Shown here: in pieces, positions 1 to 5,437 of the stretch
Position numbering within the stretch: position 1 is the stretch's first letter
How the letters are laid out: the number at the start of each line of letters is the position of its first letter
Origin: Bacteroidota bacterium
GTDB taxonomy: Bacteria > Bacteroidota > Bacteroidia > Bacteroidales > VadinHA17
Direction: 5' to 3'
Length of the DNA: 5,597 nucleotides
Assembly: GCA_030642585.1 (NCBI GenBank)
Contig: DAOWNN010000164.1
Coordinates: forward strand, 1-5,597
The notes under the pieces: generated by a model
Seen by the model: the letters and a program-made list of their open reading frames with translations, nothing else
Told to the model about the DNA's origin: nothing
The model's database searches: none
Translations under genes and position numbers: made by a program

Positions 1-117
1 CTCCGAGGAATTAAACCATTCTTCTCGTCCGCCGACCGCGTGCCGCCTAAAGCTTTAGTGGTGGCGCAAGCGGAACGCAAAGGAGGATTTAAAAATAAAG
101 TTTACTTTTGTAAATAA
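1..117 (+). other. GC-rich left edge with open frame of unknown nature
   Basis: The frame starting at base 1 stays open for 38 codons to a TAA at 115-117. The peptide is basic and ends …GGFKNKVYFCK, with no domain I recognise. Bases 1-80 are about 59% G+C, against about 26% for bases 81-180, which is unlike the other genes here. It could be the 3' end of an upstream gene, a decayed gene, or part of a non-coding repeat that happens to be open. No start codon is visible because the segment is cut by the window edge. Coding status is therefore uncertain. Confidence 0.25.
47..58. repeat. 12-bp perfect palindrome in the GC-rich edge
   Basis: CTAAAGCTTTAG is its own reverse complement. The flanks (GTGCCGC on the left, GTGGCGC on the right) allow further pairing with bulges, so the segment around 40-67 could form an imperfect hairpin. 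It is not followed by a T-tract, so it is not an obvious intrinsic terminator. Function unknown. Confidence 0.35.
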
Positions 118-185
118 ATCATGAATATTGTTGGTACACGCTTCTATTTAGTTGGGCCACAATAATCTGTATAAATATAACAAAA

Positions 186-1562
186 ATGACAGAATCAAAA
201 GGAAAAATATTAGCTATAGATGACAATGAAGATATTCTGTTTGCATTAAAATTACTATTGAAACCTCATGTGGAGGAAATTGACACCTTTAATTCTCCTG
301 ACAACGTACTTGATCAACTTCGCAAAAAAGATTATGATCTGATCCTCCTGGATATGAACTTCACTAAAGATGCAATAAGCGGTCAGGAAGGTTTTAATTG
401 GATGGGAAAAATTCTTAGCATTGACCCTTCAGCCATAATTGTTTTCATTACAGCCTATGGTGATGCAGAAAAGGCTGTGAAAGCAATTAAAGCCGGGGCC
501 ACTGACTTTGTATTAAAACCCTGGCAAAATGAAAAGCTCCTTGCTACTGTTTCTTCTGCAATAAAACTATCGCAATCGAAAAAAGAAAATAAAGAACTGA
601 AAATCAAACACAAGGAGATCAGTGCGGTTATGAATCGTTCCTTTCAGGAGTTTATAGGCGAGTCTGACGAGATGAAAGAAGTGTTTACTACCATATCGAA
701 GGTTGCTCAAACCGATGCCAATATATTGATCCTTGGAGAGAATGGAACAGGAAAAGAACTGGTTGCCAATGCTATACACAAGAGTTCTCTCAGGAAAGAT
801 GAAATTTTTATTAACGTAGATCTTGGTTCAATAAGCGAAACCCTTTTTGAAAGTGAACTATTCGGGCATGAAAAAGGGGCTTTCACAGATGCAATAAAGG
901 AACGCGCAGGAAGATTTGAGATTGCCCGGGGAGGAAGTCTTTTTTTGGATGAAATTGGTAACCTGTCCATGCCCCTGCAGACCAAAATCCTTACAGCAAT
1001 AGAACGCCGGGAAATTACCAGGGTTGGTTCCAGCAAACCTGTCTCTGTTGATGTTAGACTGATTTGTGCTACTAACAATAATATTCATCAAATGGTTTCG
1101 GAAAACGCCTTTCGTCAGGACTTACTATACCGAATCAATACCGTTGAGATCCAGCTACCCCCACTCCGCGAAAGAGTAACTGATATTCCATTGCTGGCAA
1201 AACATTTTCTGGCTATTTATACAAAGAAATACCGTAAACAAATACAGAAGATCAGTCCTGAAGCTATGAAATGCCTTAAGAATTACTCATGGCCGGGAAA
1301 TGTCAGAGAATTACAACATTCGCTGGAAAGAGCTGTGATTCTTACGGAATCCAATGTTTTGCAAAGAGACGATTTTATGCTTAGTGCAAAACCAGGCAGT
1401 GGTAATCAAACAGACTTCAGCACTCTTAACCTTGAAGCCATTGAAAAGCAAGTCATTGAAAAAGCCCTGAAAAATCATTCCGGAAATGTTACACAAGCAT
1501 CTGCAGAACTTGGTCTGACAAGAAATGCATTATATCGTAGAATGGAAAAACATGGCATTTAA
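186..1562 (+). CDS. Sigma-54-dependent response regulator, NtrC family (REC-AAA+-Fis HTH)
   Basis: A 458-residue cytoplasmic activator that should be phosphorylated by the adjacent kinase and then remodel sigma-54 RNA polymerase at its target promoters. The receiver domain spans about 6-125, with acidic pocket D12/D13, phospho-acceptor D56, switch T89 and K111. A linker leads to the AAA+ domain, about 156-385. That domain carries Walker A GENGTGKE (184-191), the sigma-54 contact loop GAFTDA (231-236; textbook form GAFTGA), Walker B SLFLDEIG (251-258), then an ATNNNI motif and LPPLRER. The C-terminus has a Fis-type helix-turn-helix (about 433-454, …TQASAELGLTRNALYRR). The length is normal for the family. 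The ATG at 186 is used because it places the receiver beta-1 strand at the expected distance. The gene overlaps the kinase start by 11 bp, which suggests translational coupling. The target genes cannot be told from the window. Confidence 0.96.
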   Translation: MTESKGKILAIDDNEDILFALKLLLKPHVEEIDTFNSPDNVLDQLRKKDYDLILLDMNFTKDAISGQEGFNWMGKILSIDPSAIIVFITAYGDAEKAVKAIKAGATDFVLKPWQNEKLLATVSSAIKLSQSKKENKELKIKHKEISAVMNRSFQEFIGESDEMKEVFTTISKVAQTDANILILGENGTGKELVANAIHKSSLRKDEIFINVDLGSISETLFESELFGHEKGAFTDAIKERAGRFEIARGGSLFLDEIGNLSMPLQTKILTAIERREITRVGSSKPVSVDVRLICATNNNIHQMVSENAFRQDLLYRINTVEIQLPPLRERVTDIPLLAKHFLAIYTKKYRKQIQKISPEAMKCLKNYSWPGNVRELQHSLERAVILTESNVLQRDDFMLSAKPGSGNQTDFSTLNLEAIEKQVIEKALKNHSGNVTQASAELGLTRNALYRRMEKHGI

Positions 1563-2910
1563 AAACTTTAGGCTCATTCTGGTTGTCAGGATATTGCTGC
1601 TTACAACAACAATATTTGTCATGCTTATGTCTCTCGAATCAAAGTTTTTTCTTACCCCTGTTTTTATTGGCTTACTCCTGCTTCTTCAGCTTTTTTCTCT
1701 CTTTAAATATGTAGATCGCACAAATCGGGATCTGGCAGGTTTCCTGGAATCCATCAGGTTCTCAGAATTTACCCGTAGTTTCAGGGTAGAGGGTATGGGC
1801 TCATCCTTCAATGAATTAAATGAAGCATTTAACAATGTAATAAATGATTTCCAGGAAATAAGATCTGAAAAAGAAGAACATTACCAATATCTTCAAAGCA
1901 TTGTTCAAAATACAGATGTAAGTATTGTTGCCTTTCAAAAAGACGGAAGAGTTGAAATGATCAATAAAGCCGCGAAGAGATTGTTCCAGGTGGCAACATT
2001 GAAAAATATCAAATCACTTACCAATATCAGTAATGATCTTGTAAACACTCTTCTAAGTCTTTCGCCCGGAACAACAAGCCTGGTAAAAGTACAGGAAGAA
2101 GATGACATTCTTCAACTCGCGATCTCGGCTTCAGAATTTAAGATAAAAAACAAACTCATCATCCTGGCAACCATTAAGAATATTCAGGAAGTTCTTGAAG
2201 AACAGGAATTGGAAGCCTGGCAGAAACTAATACGTGTTCTTACGCACGAAATCATGAATTCTATAACACCCATTTCTTCATTAACATCAACCCTCGAAAT
2301 GATGTTAAATGATCTGGCAAGAGAAAATGACAGTTCAAAAATATACAGGTTCCCCAGGCAATCGGTACAAGAATTTCAAAAAGCATTGCAAACCATCAAC
2401 AAAAGAAGTACAGGGCTGATGCATTTTGTTGATACCTATCGAAATCTGACAAGAATCCCTAAACCTAATTTCAAAGTTTCGCTGATTAAAAGCATCTTCA
2501 ATAATATTGAAGGTCTGATGAATGAAGAACTGAAAAATTTGGATATTGAACTGGGAACCTCTGTATATCCGGCCAACCTGGAAGTAAATGCAGATGAAAA
2601 ACTTATTGAACAGGTTTTGATCAACCTTGTAAAAAACTCTATTTATGCCCTGGAGAAAACAGAATCGCCCAAAATTACCCTGAAAGGATTCATGAACAAA
2701 CGGGGCCGGATTACCATTCAACATATCGATAACGGAGCAGGCATTTTACAGGAAGTACTTGATAAGATATTTATTCCCTTTTTTACTACTAAACAAACCG
2801 GATCTGGTATCGGGCTCAGTCTTTCAAGGCAAATTTTACGCTTACATGGTGGTACTATTTCAGCACATTCTATTCCAGATAAGGAAACCACATTTACCCT
2901 TACCTTTTAG
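1552..2910 (+). CDS. Membrane sensor histidine kinase, partner of the upstream regulator
   Basis: A 452-residue kinase expected to autophosphorylate on histidine and pass the phosphate to D56 of the regulator encoded just upstream. Two hydrophobic segments (about 8-26 and 33-51) are separated by only about six residues, so there is no real periplasmic sensor domain. A helical linker follows, then a PAS-like region (about 105-205, containing QNTDVSIVAFQKDGRVEMINKA, split here as QNTDVSIVAF and QKDGRVEMINKA). The H-box is VLTHEIMNSITP with H232. The ATPase part has an N-box (NLVKNS, N362), G1 DNGAGI (D393), F-box PFFTT and G2 GSGIGLSLS (417 on). I chose the ATG at 1552 rather than 1525 because MAFKNFRLILVVRILLL starts directly at the first membrane helix with basic residues in front, and it overlaps the regulator stop by only 11 bp. 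The signal is probably cytoplasmic or membrane-borne (inference). Confidence 0.95.
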   Translation: MAFKNFRLILVVRILLLTTTIFVMLMSLESKFFLTPVFIGLLLLLQLFSLFKYVDRTNRDLAGFLESIRFSEFTRSFRVEGMGSSFNELNEAFNNVINDFQEIRSEKEEHYQYLQSIVQNTDVSIVAFQKDGRVEMINKAAKRLFQVATLKNIKSLTNISNDLVNTLLSLSPGTTSLVKVQEEDDILQLAISASEFKIKNKLIILATIKNIQEVLEEQELEAWQKLIRVLTHEIMNSITPISSLTSTLEMMLNDLARENDSSKIYRFPRQSVQEFQKALQTINKRSTGLMHFVDTYRNLTRIPKPNFKVSLIKSIFNNIEGLMNEELKNLDIELGTSVYPANLEVNADEKLIEQVLINLVKNSIYALEKTESPKITLKGFMNKRGRITIQHIDNGAGILQEVLDKIFIPFFTTKQTGSGIGLSLSRQILRLHGGTISAHSIPDKETTFTLTF

Positions 2911-2955
2911 TTAACTAATTTTAGTAAATATTTGAAGCTTTATATTTTGTTAAAA

Positions 2956-3441
2956 ATGAACTTTCCAGGAAAATTATTAACCCTAATCTTTATTCTGCTT
3001 GCTACTCTTAATTCGTACAGCCAGAATCAAGAAACTCTGGAAAAAGCAGAAGCGGGTGACCCCATGGCTCAATTTAAGATTGGTTTGATGTATTACAAAG
3101 GGAATGAGGTGGACAAAAATTATGGCAAAGCAGCAATTTGGCTTGAAAAGTCTGGGTCCCAGGGAAATGCAGAAGCACAAAACAAGCTGGGCTTCATGTA
3201 TTTATTGGGTCGCGGGCTTGAAAAAAACCTGGAACTGGCTGCTTTCTGGTATCGAAAAGCAGCAGAACAAGGAAACACCACAGCCCAAATTAAACTGGGT
3301 TTTATGTATATCCATGGTAATGGAGTGAAAAAAGATTTGTATAAAGCCTCCCATTGGATTGAAAAAGCCTTTAAATCAGGAGACATCCAGGCAGAAAATA
3401 TCTGGAATCAGTACGAATTATGGAAATATAAAGAAAAGTAG
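2956..3441 (+). CDS. Secreted Sel1-repeat (SLR/TPR-like) protein
   Basis: A 161-residue exported protein. A signal peptide (MNFPGKLLTLIFILLATLNSYS, likely cleaved just before Q23) is followed by three Sel1-like repeats with an exact 36-residue period: glycines at 34, 70, 106 and 142 mark the boundaries. Each repeat has the A-Q-x-K-[IL]-G-x-M-Y…G…A-x-x-W-x-x-K pattern. Sel1 repeats form alpha-alpha superhelices that serve as protein-protein scaffolds; no catalytic residues are expected. The mature protein would be periplasmic. A TTG at 2932 in the same frame could add 8 residues, but the ATG at 2956 gives a standard signal peptide and is preferred. The gene begins 45 bp after the kinase stop with no terminator between them, so it is probably co-transcribed. 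Its last codons, GAA AAG TAG, lie inside the 21-bp inverted repeat. Confidence 0.9.
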   Translation: MNFPGKLLTLIFILLATLNSYSQNQETLEKAEAGDPMAQFKIGLMYYKGNEVDKNYGKAAIWLEKSGSQGNAEAQNKLGFMYLLGRGLEKNLELAAFWYRKAAEQGNTTAQIKLGFMYIHGNGVKKDLYKASHWIEKAFKSGDIQAENIWNQYELWKYKEK

Positions 3442-3522
3442 GGACAGCTTCCTACTTTTTTAATTTTATTTGGTTCATCATTAAGCATTATTCTGAAAAA
3501 CAGGAAGCTGTCCCTACTTTTC
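3433..3522. repeat. REPIN-like pair of 21-bp inverted repeats between convergent genes
   Basis: The arm that contains GTAGGGACAGCTTCCT occurs at 3433-3453 and, exactly reverse-complemented, at 3502-3522. The match is 21 of 21, with a 48-nt spacer. Similarity weakly continues inward: each arm is followed, reading into the spacer, by two differing bases and then T-runs. Each arm can form its own hairpin, or the two arms can pair with each other. Both stop codons (Sel1 TAG at 3439-3441; dipeptidase TAG, complement of 3514-3516) lie within the arms. The size (90 bp), the inverted pairing and the extragenic convergent position resemble REPINs. The arm also contains GTAG, a tetranucleotide known at REP hairpins. 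A plain bidirectional terminator is the alternative. Confidence 0.7.
3434..3461 (+). terminator. Intrinsic terminator of the regulator-kinase-Sel1 run
   Basis: AAAAGTAGG (3434-3442) pairs perfectly with CCTACTTTT (3451-3459) across the 8-nt loop GACAGCTT. The right arm runs into six T residues (3456-3461). The Sel1 stop codon TAG (3439-3441) sits in the stem, so the hairpin follows the end of translation immediately. It is the only good terminator on the plus strand after base 186, which supports a three-gene transcript. Confidence 0.75.
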
Positions 3523-3525
3523 CTG
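3496..3525 (-). terminator. Probable terminator of the dipeptidase gene
   Basis: Read on the minus strand, the second repeat arm can fold in two ways. One is CAGGAA / TTCCTG (complement of 3520-3525 and 3501-3506) with a 13-nt loop. The other is AAAAGTAGG / CCTGTTTTT, the same stem and loop as the plus-strand terminator but with two G-U pairs. Both lead into a T-tract (complement of A3496-3500). The dipeptidase stop codon is inside the structure. It is weaker than the plus-strand hairpin. Confidence 0.55.
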
Positions 3526-4728
3526 CCTAACCTTACGGAAAACCCTCATAAAATTACCACCCCATATTTTCTCAATTTCTTTTTGTGTATATCCTCTTTT
3601 TACCAACTCAAGGGTGATGTTTCCCATTTCACTTACATCCCGGCATCCTTCCACACCACCTCCTCCATCAAAATCAGTGCCTATGCCAACATGGTCTATC
3701 CCGGCTACTTCCACTATATGATCAATATGATCCACCACATCCGATACTGTTGCAAGTTTACGGGGATATTCTCTTTGTAGGGCAAACCAGTCTTTCCTGG
3801 CCTGCACCATTTCCTCATCACTCAAGCTTTCAAAATTCTGATATTTCTCCCGTAGGGCAGCGAAGGCAGAATCTCTGGCAGGATAAGGGTCGGGTTCTTT
3901 TACATAAGCACTCAAAATACACATCTGGATCACTCCTCCATTCTCTACCAGGCTCTTCAGCATTTCATCTGACAGATTTCTTGGGTTGTCACAAAGAGCT
4001 CGTGCACAAGAATGAGAAGCGATTATTGGTGTTTTCGAAAGCGCGATAACATCGTAAAATGAACTGTCAGAAATATGCGAAACATCAATGATCATACCCA
4101 AATGGTTCATTTCCTGTACCACCTTTTTACCAAAATCACTCAACCCGTTATATTCAGGACATTTTTCATCAGTCGAAGAATCACAAATATCATTATTACG
4201 TGTATGGCAAAGAGTTATGTATCTAACTCCCAGGTCGTAATAGACTTCAACCATCCCCAGGTCCATCCCGATAGGATATCCATTCTCCATCCCAATATAA
4301 ATGGATCTTTTACCTTCCTGTTCATTACTATAGGCGTCTCCTGGCTCATAACAAACACTTGCTAGTTCCGGATATCTCCCAATTGCACTTTTTATGGAAT
4401 CAAGGATTTCAAGGGCTTCAGCTTTCACTCGCTGGTTGCCTTCTTCATCCCTTGGGCCCTGGCCAGTAAACACTGCCCAGAACATTGCATCCATACCTCC
4501 ATCTTTCATTCTAATTAGATCAACACAGCCACCACCTTCTTCCCGGTTGTTTCTTTTTCCAATATCAAATTCTTCCATCTTAAGATACATGGGAGTATCG
4601 CAATGAGTGTCAACTGTAAGAACTTTATCATGTATTCTTTGTGCCTTCTGCTCAAGAGATTCATCAGGAGTTCCACAGGCAGAAAAAAACAAAATCGAAA
4701 TAAGAATAGTAAGGTTTAGGTTTTTCAT
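3514..4728 (-). CDS. Membrane dipeptidase, peptidase family M19, predicted lipoprotein
   Basis: A 404-residue zinc dipeptidase of the renal/membrane dipeptidase family (M19), which cleaves dipeptides, including some with a D-residue at the second position. The N-terminus is a lipoprotein signal, MKNLNLTILISILFFSAC, with lipobox Cys18, so the enzyme is likely anchored outside the cytoplasm. The binuclear zinc ligands of the family all appear in place: H42 and D44 in TVDTHCD, bridging E148 in GMENG, H218 in DVSHISD and H239 in ASHSCARALCDNPRNL. R250 in the last motif and D352 in GIGTDFDGG match the substrate-binding arginine and the catalytic aspartate. All key residues are present and the length is usual for bacterial members, so it should be active. 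The exact substrate cannot be deduced. It converges on the Sel1 gene; its stop lies in the inverted repeat and its leader contains alternative hairpins. Confidence 0.95.
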   Translation of the reverse strand: MKNLNLTILISILFFSACGTPDESLEQKAQRIHDKVLTVDTHCDTPMYLKMEEFDIGKRNNREEGGGCVDLIRMKDGGMDAMFWAVFTGQGPRDEEGNQRVKAEALEILDSIKSAIGRYPELASVCYEPGDAYSNEQEGKRSIYIGMENGYPIGMDLGMVEVYYDLGVRYITLCHTRNNDICDSSTDEKCPEYNGLSDFGKKVVQEMNHLGMIIDVSHISDSSFYDVIALSKTPIIASHSCARALCDNPRNLSDEMLKSLVENGGVIQMCILSAYVKEPDPYPARDSAFAALREKYQNFESLSDEEMVQARKDWFALQREYPRKLATVSDVVDHIDHIVEVAGIDHVGIGTDFDGGGGVEGCRDVSEMGNITLELVKRGYTQKEIEKIWGGNFMRVFRKVRQEK

Positions 4729-4742
4729 GTTAAAGATTATTT

Positions 4743-4784
4743 ATCCCGCTACACTCCCGATAAGTCGGGACAAGTTATCGGGAT
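4743..4784 (-). repeat. Overlapping alternative hairpins in the dipeptidase leader
   Basis: Three pairings compete. TCCCGA (4755-4760) pairs with TCGGGA (4765-4770) over a 4-nt loop. TCCCGATAA (4755-4763) pairs with TTATCGGGA (4775-4783) over an 11-nt loop. ATCCCG (4743-4748) can pair with CGGGAT (4779-4784). The 9-bp version lies 26 nt upstream of the dipeptidase ATG. It may be a regulatory leader structure or a copy of a dispersed CCCGATAA-type intergenic repeat. No T-tract follows, so a terminator is not indicated. Confidence 0.5.
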
Positions 4785-4796
4785 TGTTCAAATTAT

Positions 4797-4826
4797 AAAT
4801 TTCAATTCACTATTTTTTTGAAATTT
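4797..4826. repeat. 9-bp inverted repeat AAATTTCAA / TTGAAATTT
   Basis: AAATTTCAA (4797-4805) and TTGAAATTT (4818-4826) are exact reverse complements with a 12-nt spacer. The pair lies 69-98 bp upstream of the dipeptidase start, where a promoter or operator would be expected. The AT-rich content means chance cannot be excluded. Confidence 0.35.
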
Positions 4827-4906
4827 GAGTTTCACGAATAAATCAAGTCTTTCACTCAATATACAAAGGAATAAAAAATATGGTTTAAATAATTCTAAAT
4901 AACATC

Positions 4907-4920
4907 TGAATCCCGATTCA
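4907..4920. repeat. 14-bp palindrome TGAATC-CC-GATTCA
   Basis: Six-base arms separated by CC form a compact dyad of the kind bound by dimeric regulators. It lies roughly midway between the two divergent genes. It shares TCCCGAT with the hairpin cluster at 4755-4761. No regulator can be named. Confidence 0.35.
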
Positions 4921-5110
4921 AAATTACCATGTAACTTTAAAGGTATTCACTCTAGTAGGCAACTAAAGCAAATCCCATACTAAATGTAAGGTTTTACCAG
5001 GTGCCTCATGAAGCAAAGTGGAATAATCTTTTGCAACTTATATACTCGAATATTAACTTATTTATTGAAAACAACTAATAACGAAGTTCTTCAAGCCATT
5101 TCTAATTCTT

Positions 5111-5437
5111 ATGACAGCAGTTTTGTTCTTCACCCTGTCAAGTAGTGCACAGGTAAAATTAATTAAGGACTGGAATTTGCGAAATGATATACCTGTTTCT
5201 ACAAATCCTGAAATAAAAACGGTTCAGGCATTTTTTTATCAAGATGAGGAAAAAGTACGGCTGACTTTTATTTTGCCTGAAAAATCAGGTGTTAAAAGTG
5301 TAAAGTGCAAATTCAGCTTTGACCCGATGTATTTCTTTGTTTTGGGGAAACAGGTTTTGATTAATACTAAAACAAAGGAGTTAAAAGGAATCGATTATGA
5401 ATTCAAAAATGAACGCTATAAAACATATTCATCATAA
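5111..5437 (+). CDS. Small exported protein of unknown function, start unclear
   Basis: From the first ATG this encodes 108 residues that I do not recognise. The N-terminus, MTAVLFFTLSSSAQVK, is the hydrophobic half of a signal peptide but has no basic n-region. The same frame is open upstream to a TGA at 5066-5068. Reading from 5078 gives ITKFFKPFLIL just before the ATG, which supplies the missing lysines, but only ATA, ACG, CTA, ATT and CTT codons are available there. The mature part (about 95 residues) is basic, alternates polar and hydrophobic residues as in beta-rich domains (EEKVRLTFILPEKSGVKSV) and has one cysteine. It may therefore be a periplasmic or surface beta-domain. Its last 22 bp overlap the end of the convergent ammonium transporter gene. 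It could be an intact gene with a rare start, or a decaying one. Confidence 0.55.
   Translation: MTAVLFFTLSSSAQVKLIKDWNLRNDIPVSTNPEIKTVQAFFYQDEEKVRLTFILPEKSGVKSVKCKFSFDPMYFFVLGKQVLINTKTKELKGIDYEFKNERYKTYSS

Larger units (their letters stand above)
4729..5110. other. 382-bp intergenic region without a recognised gene
   Basis: This AT-rich stretch separates the divergently oriented dipeptidase (minus) and small exported protein (plus). It must hold both promoters, but I found no convincing match to the Bacteroidota -33/-7 pattern (TTTG … TAnnTTTG). It contains three inverted repeats, annotated separately. Near the right end, 5069-5110 is an open frame that appears to be the N-terminal coding part of the next gene. 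I see no tRNA, rRNA or known riboswitch. Confidence 0.6.

Noticed and set aside
103..110. TACTTTTG as a Bacteroidota -7 promoter box for the regulator operon
   Set aside because: It matches TAnnTTTG, but no TTTG-like -33 box lies 19-21 bp upstream and such an octamer is common in AT-rich DNA.
130..175. Sigma-54 (-24/-12) promoter upstream of the regulator, from TTGGTAC and TTGGGCC
   Set aside because: No GC element occurs at the required 10-nt distance after the GG in either place.
567..1496. Minus-strand open frames within the response regulator gene
   Set aside because: The regulator frame has every expected motif; the antisense frames have none and are chance by-products of its codon use.
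1525..1551. Earlier ATG at 1525 for the histidine kinase
   Set aside because: It would add nine residues (MHYIVEWKN) that merely mirror the regulator's HTH codons in another frame. The ATG at 1552 begins right before the first membrane helix and gives a normal short overlap.
2335..2724. A 129-codon minus-strand open frame inside the kinase gene
   Set aside because: It lies wholly opposite the kinase's H-box to N-box region, and its peptide shows no recognisable domain.
2932..2955. TTG start at 2932 for the Sel1 protein
   Set aside because: It adds KLYILLK before an already complete signal peptide; the ATG at 2956 is a standard start with a typical n-region.
3104..3386. Open frames of 74 (plus) and 88 (minus) codons inside the Sel1 gene
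   Set aside because: They arise from the repeated 108-bp units of the Sel1 repeats read in other frames.
4743..4784. Terminator on the plus or minus strand at the CCCGATAA hairpins
   Set aside because: No T-tract follows the stems on either strand, and no gene ends there.
3514..4798. Plus-strand open frames at 3583-3780, 3750-4049, 4075-4365, 4394-4606 and 4607-4798
   Set aside because: They are antisense to the well-supported dipeptidase (the last also reaches into its leader), overlap one another, and show no domain or signal pattern.
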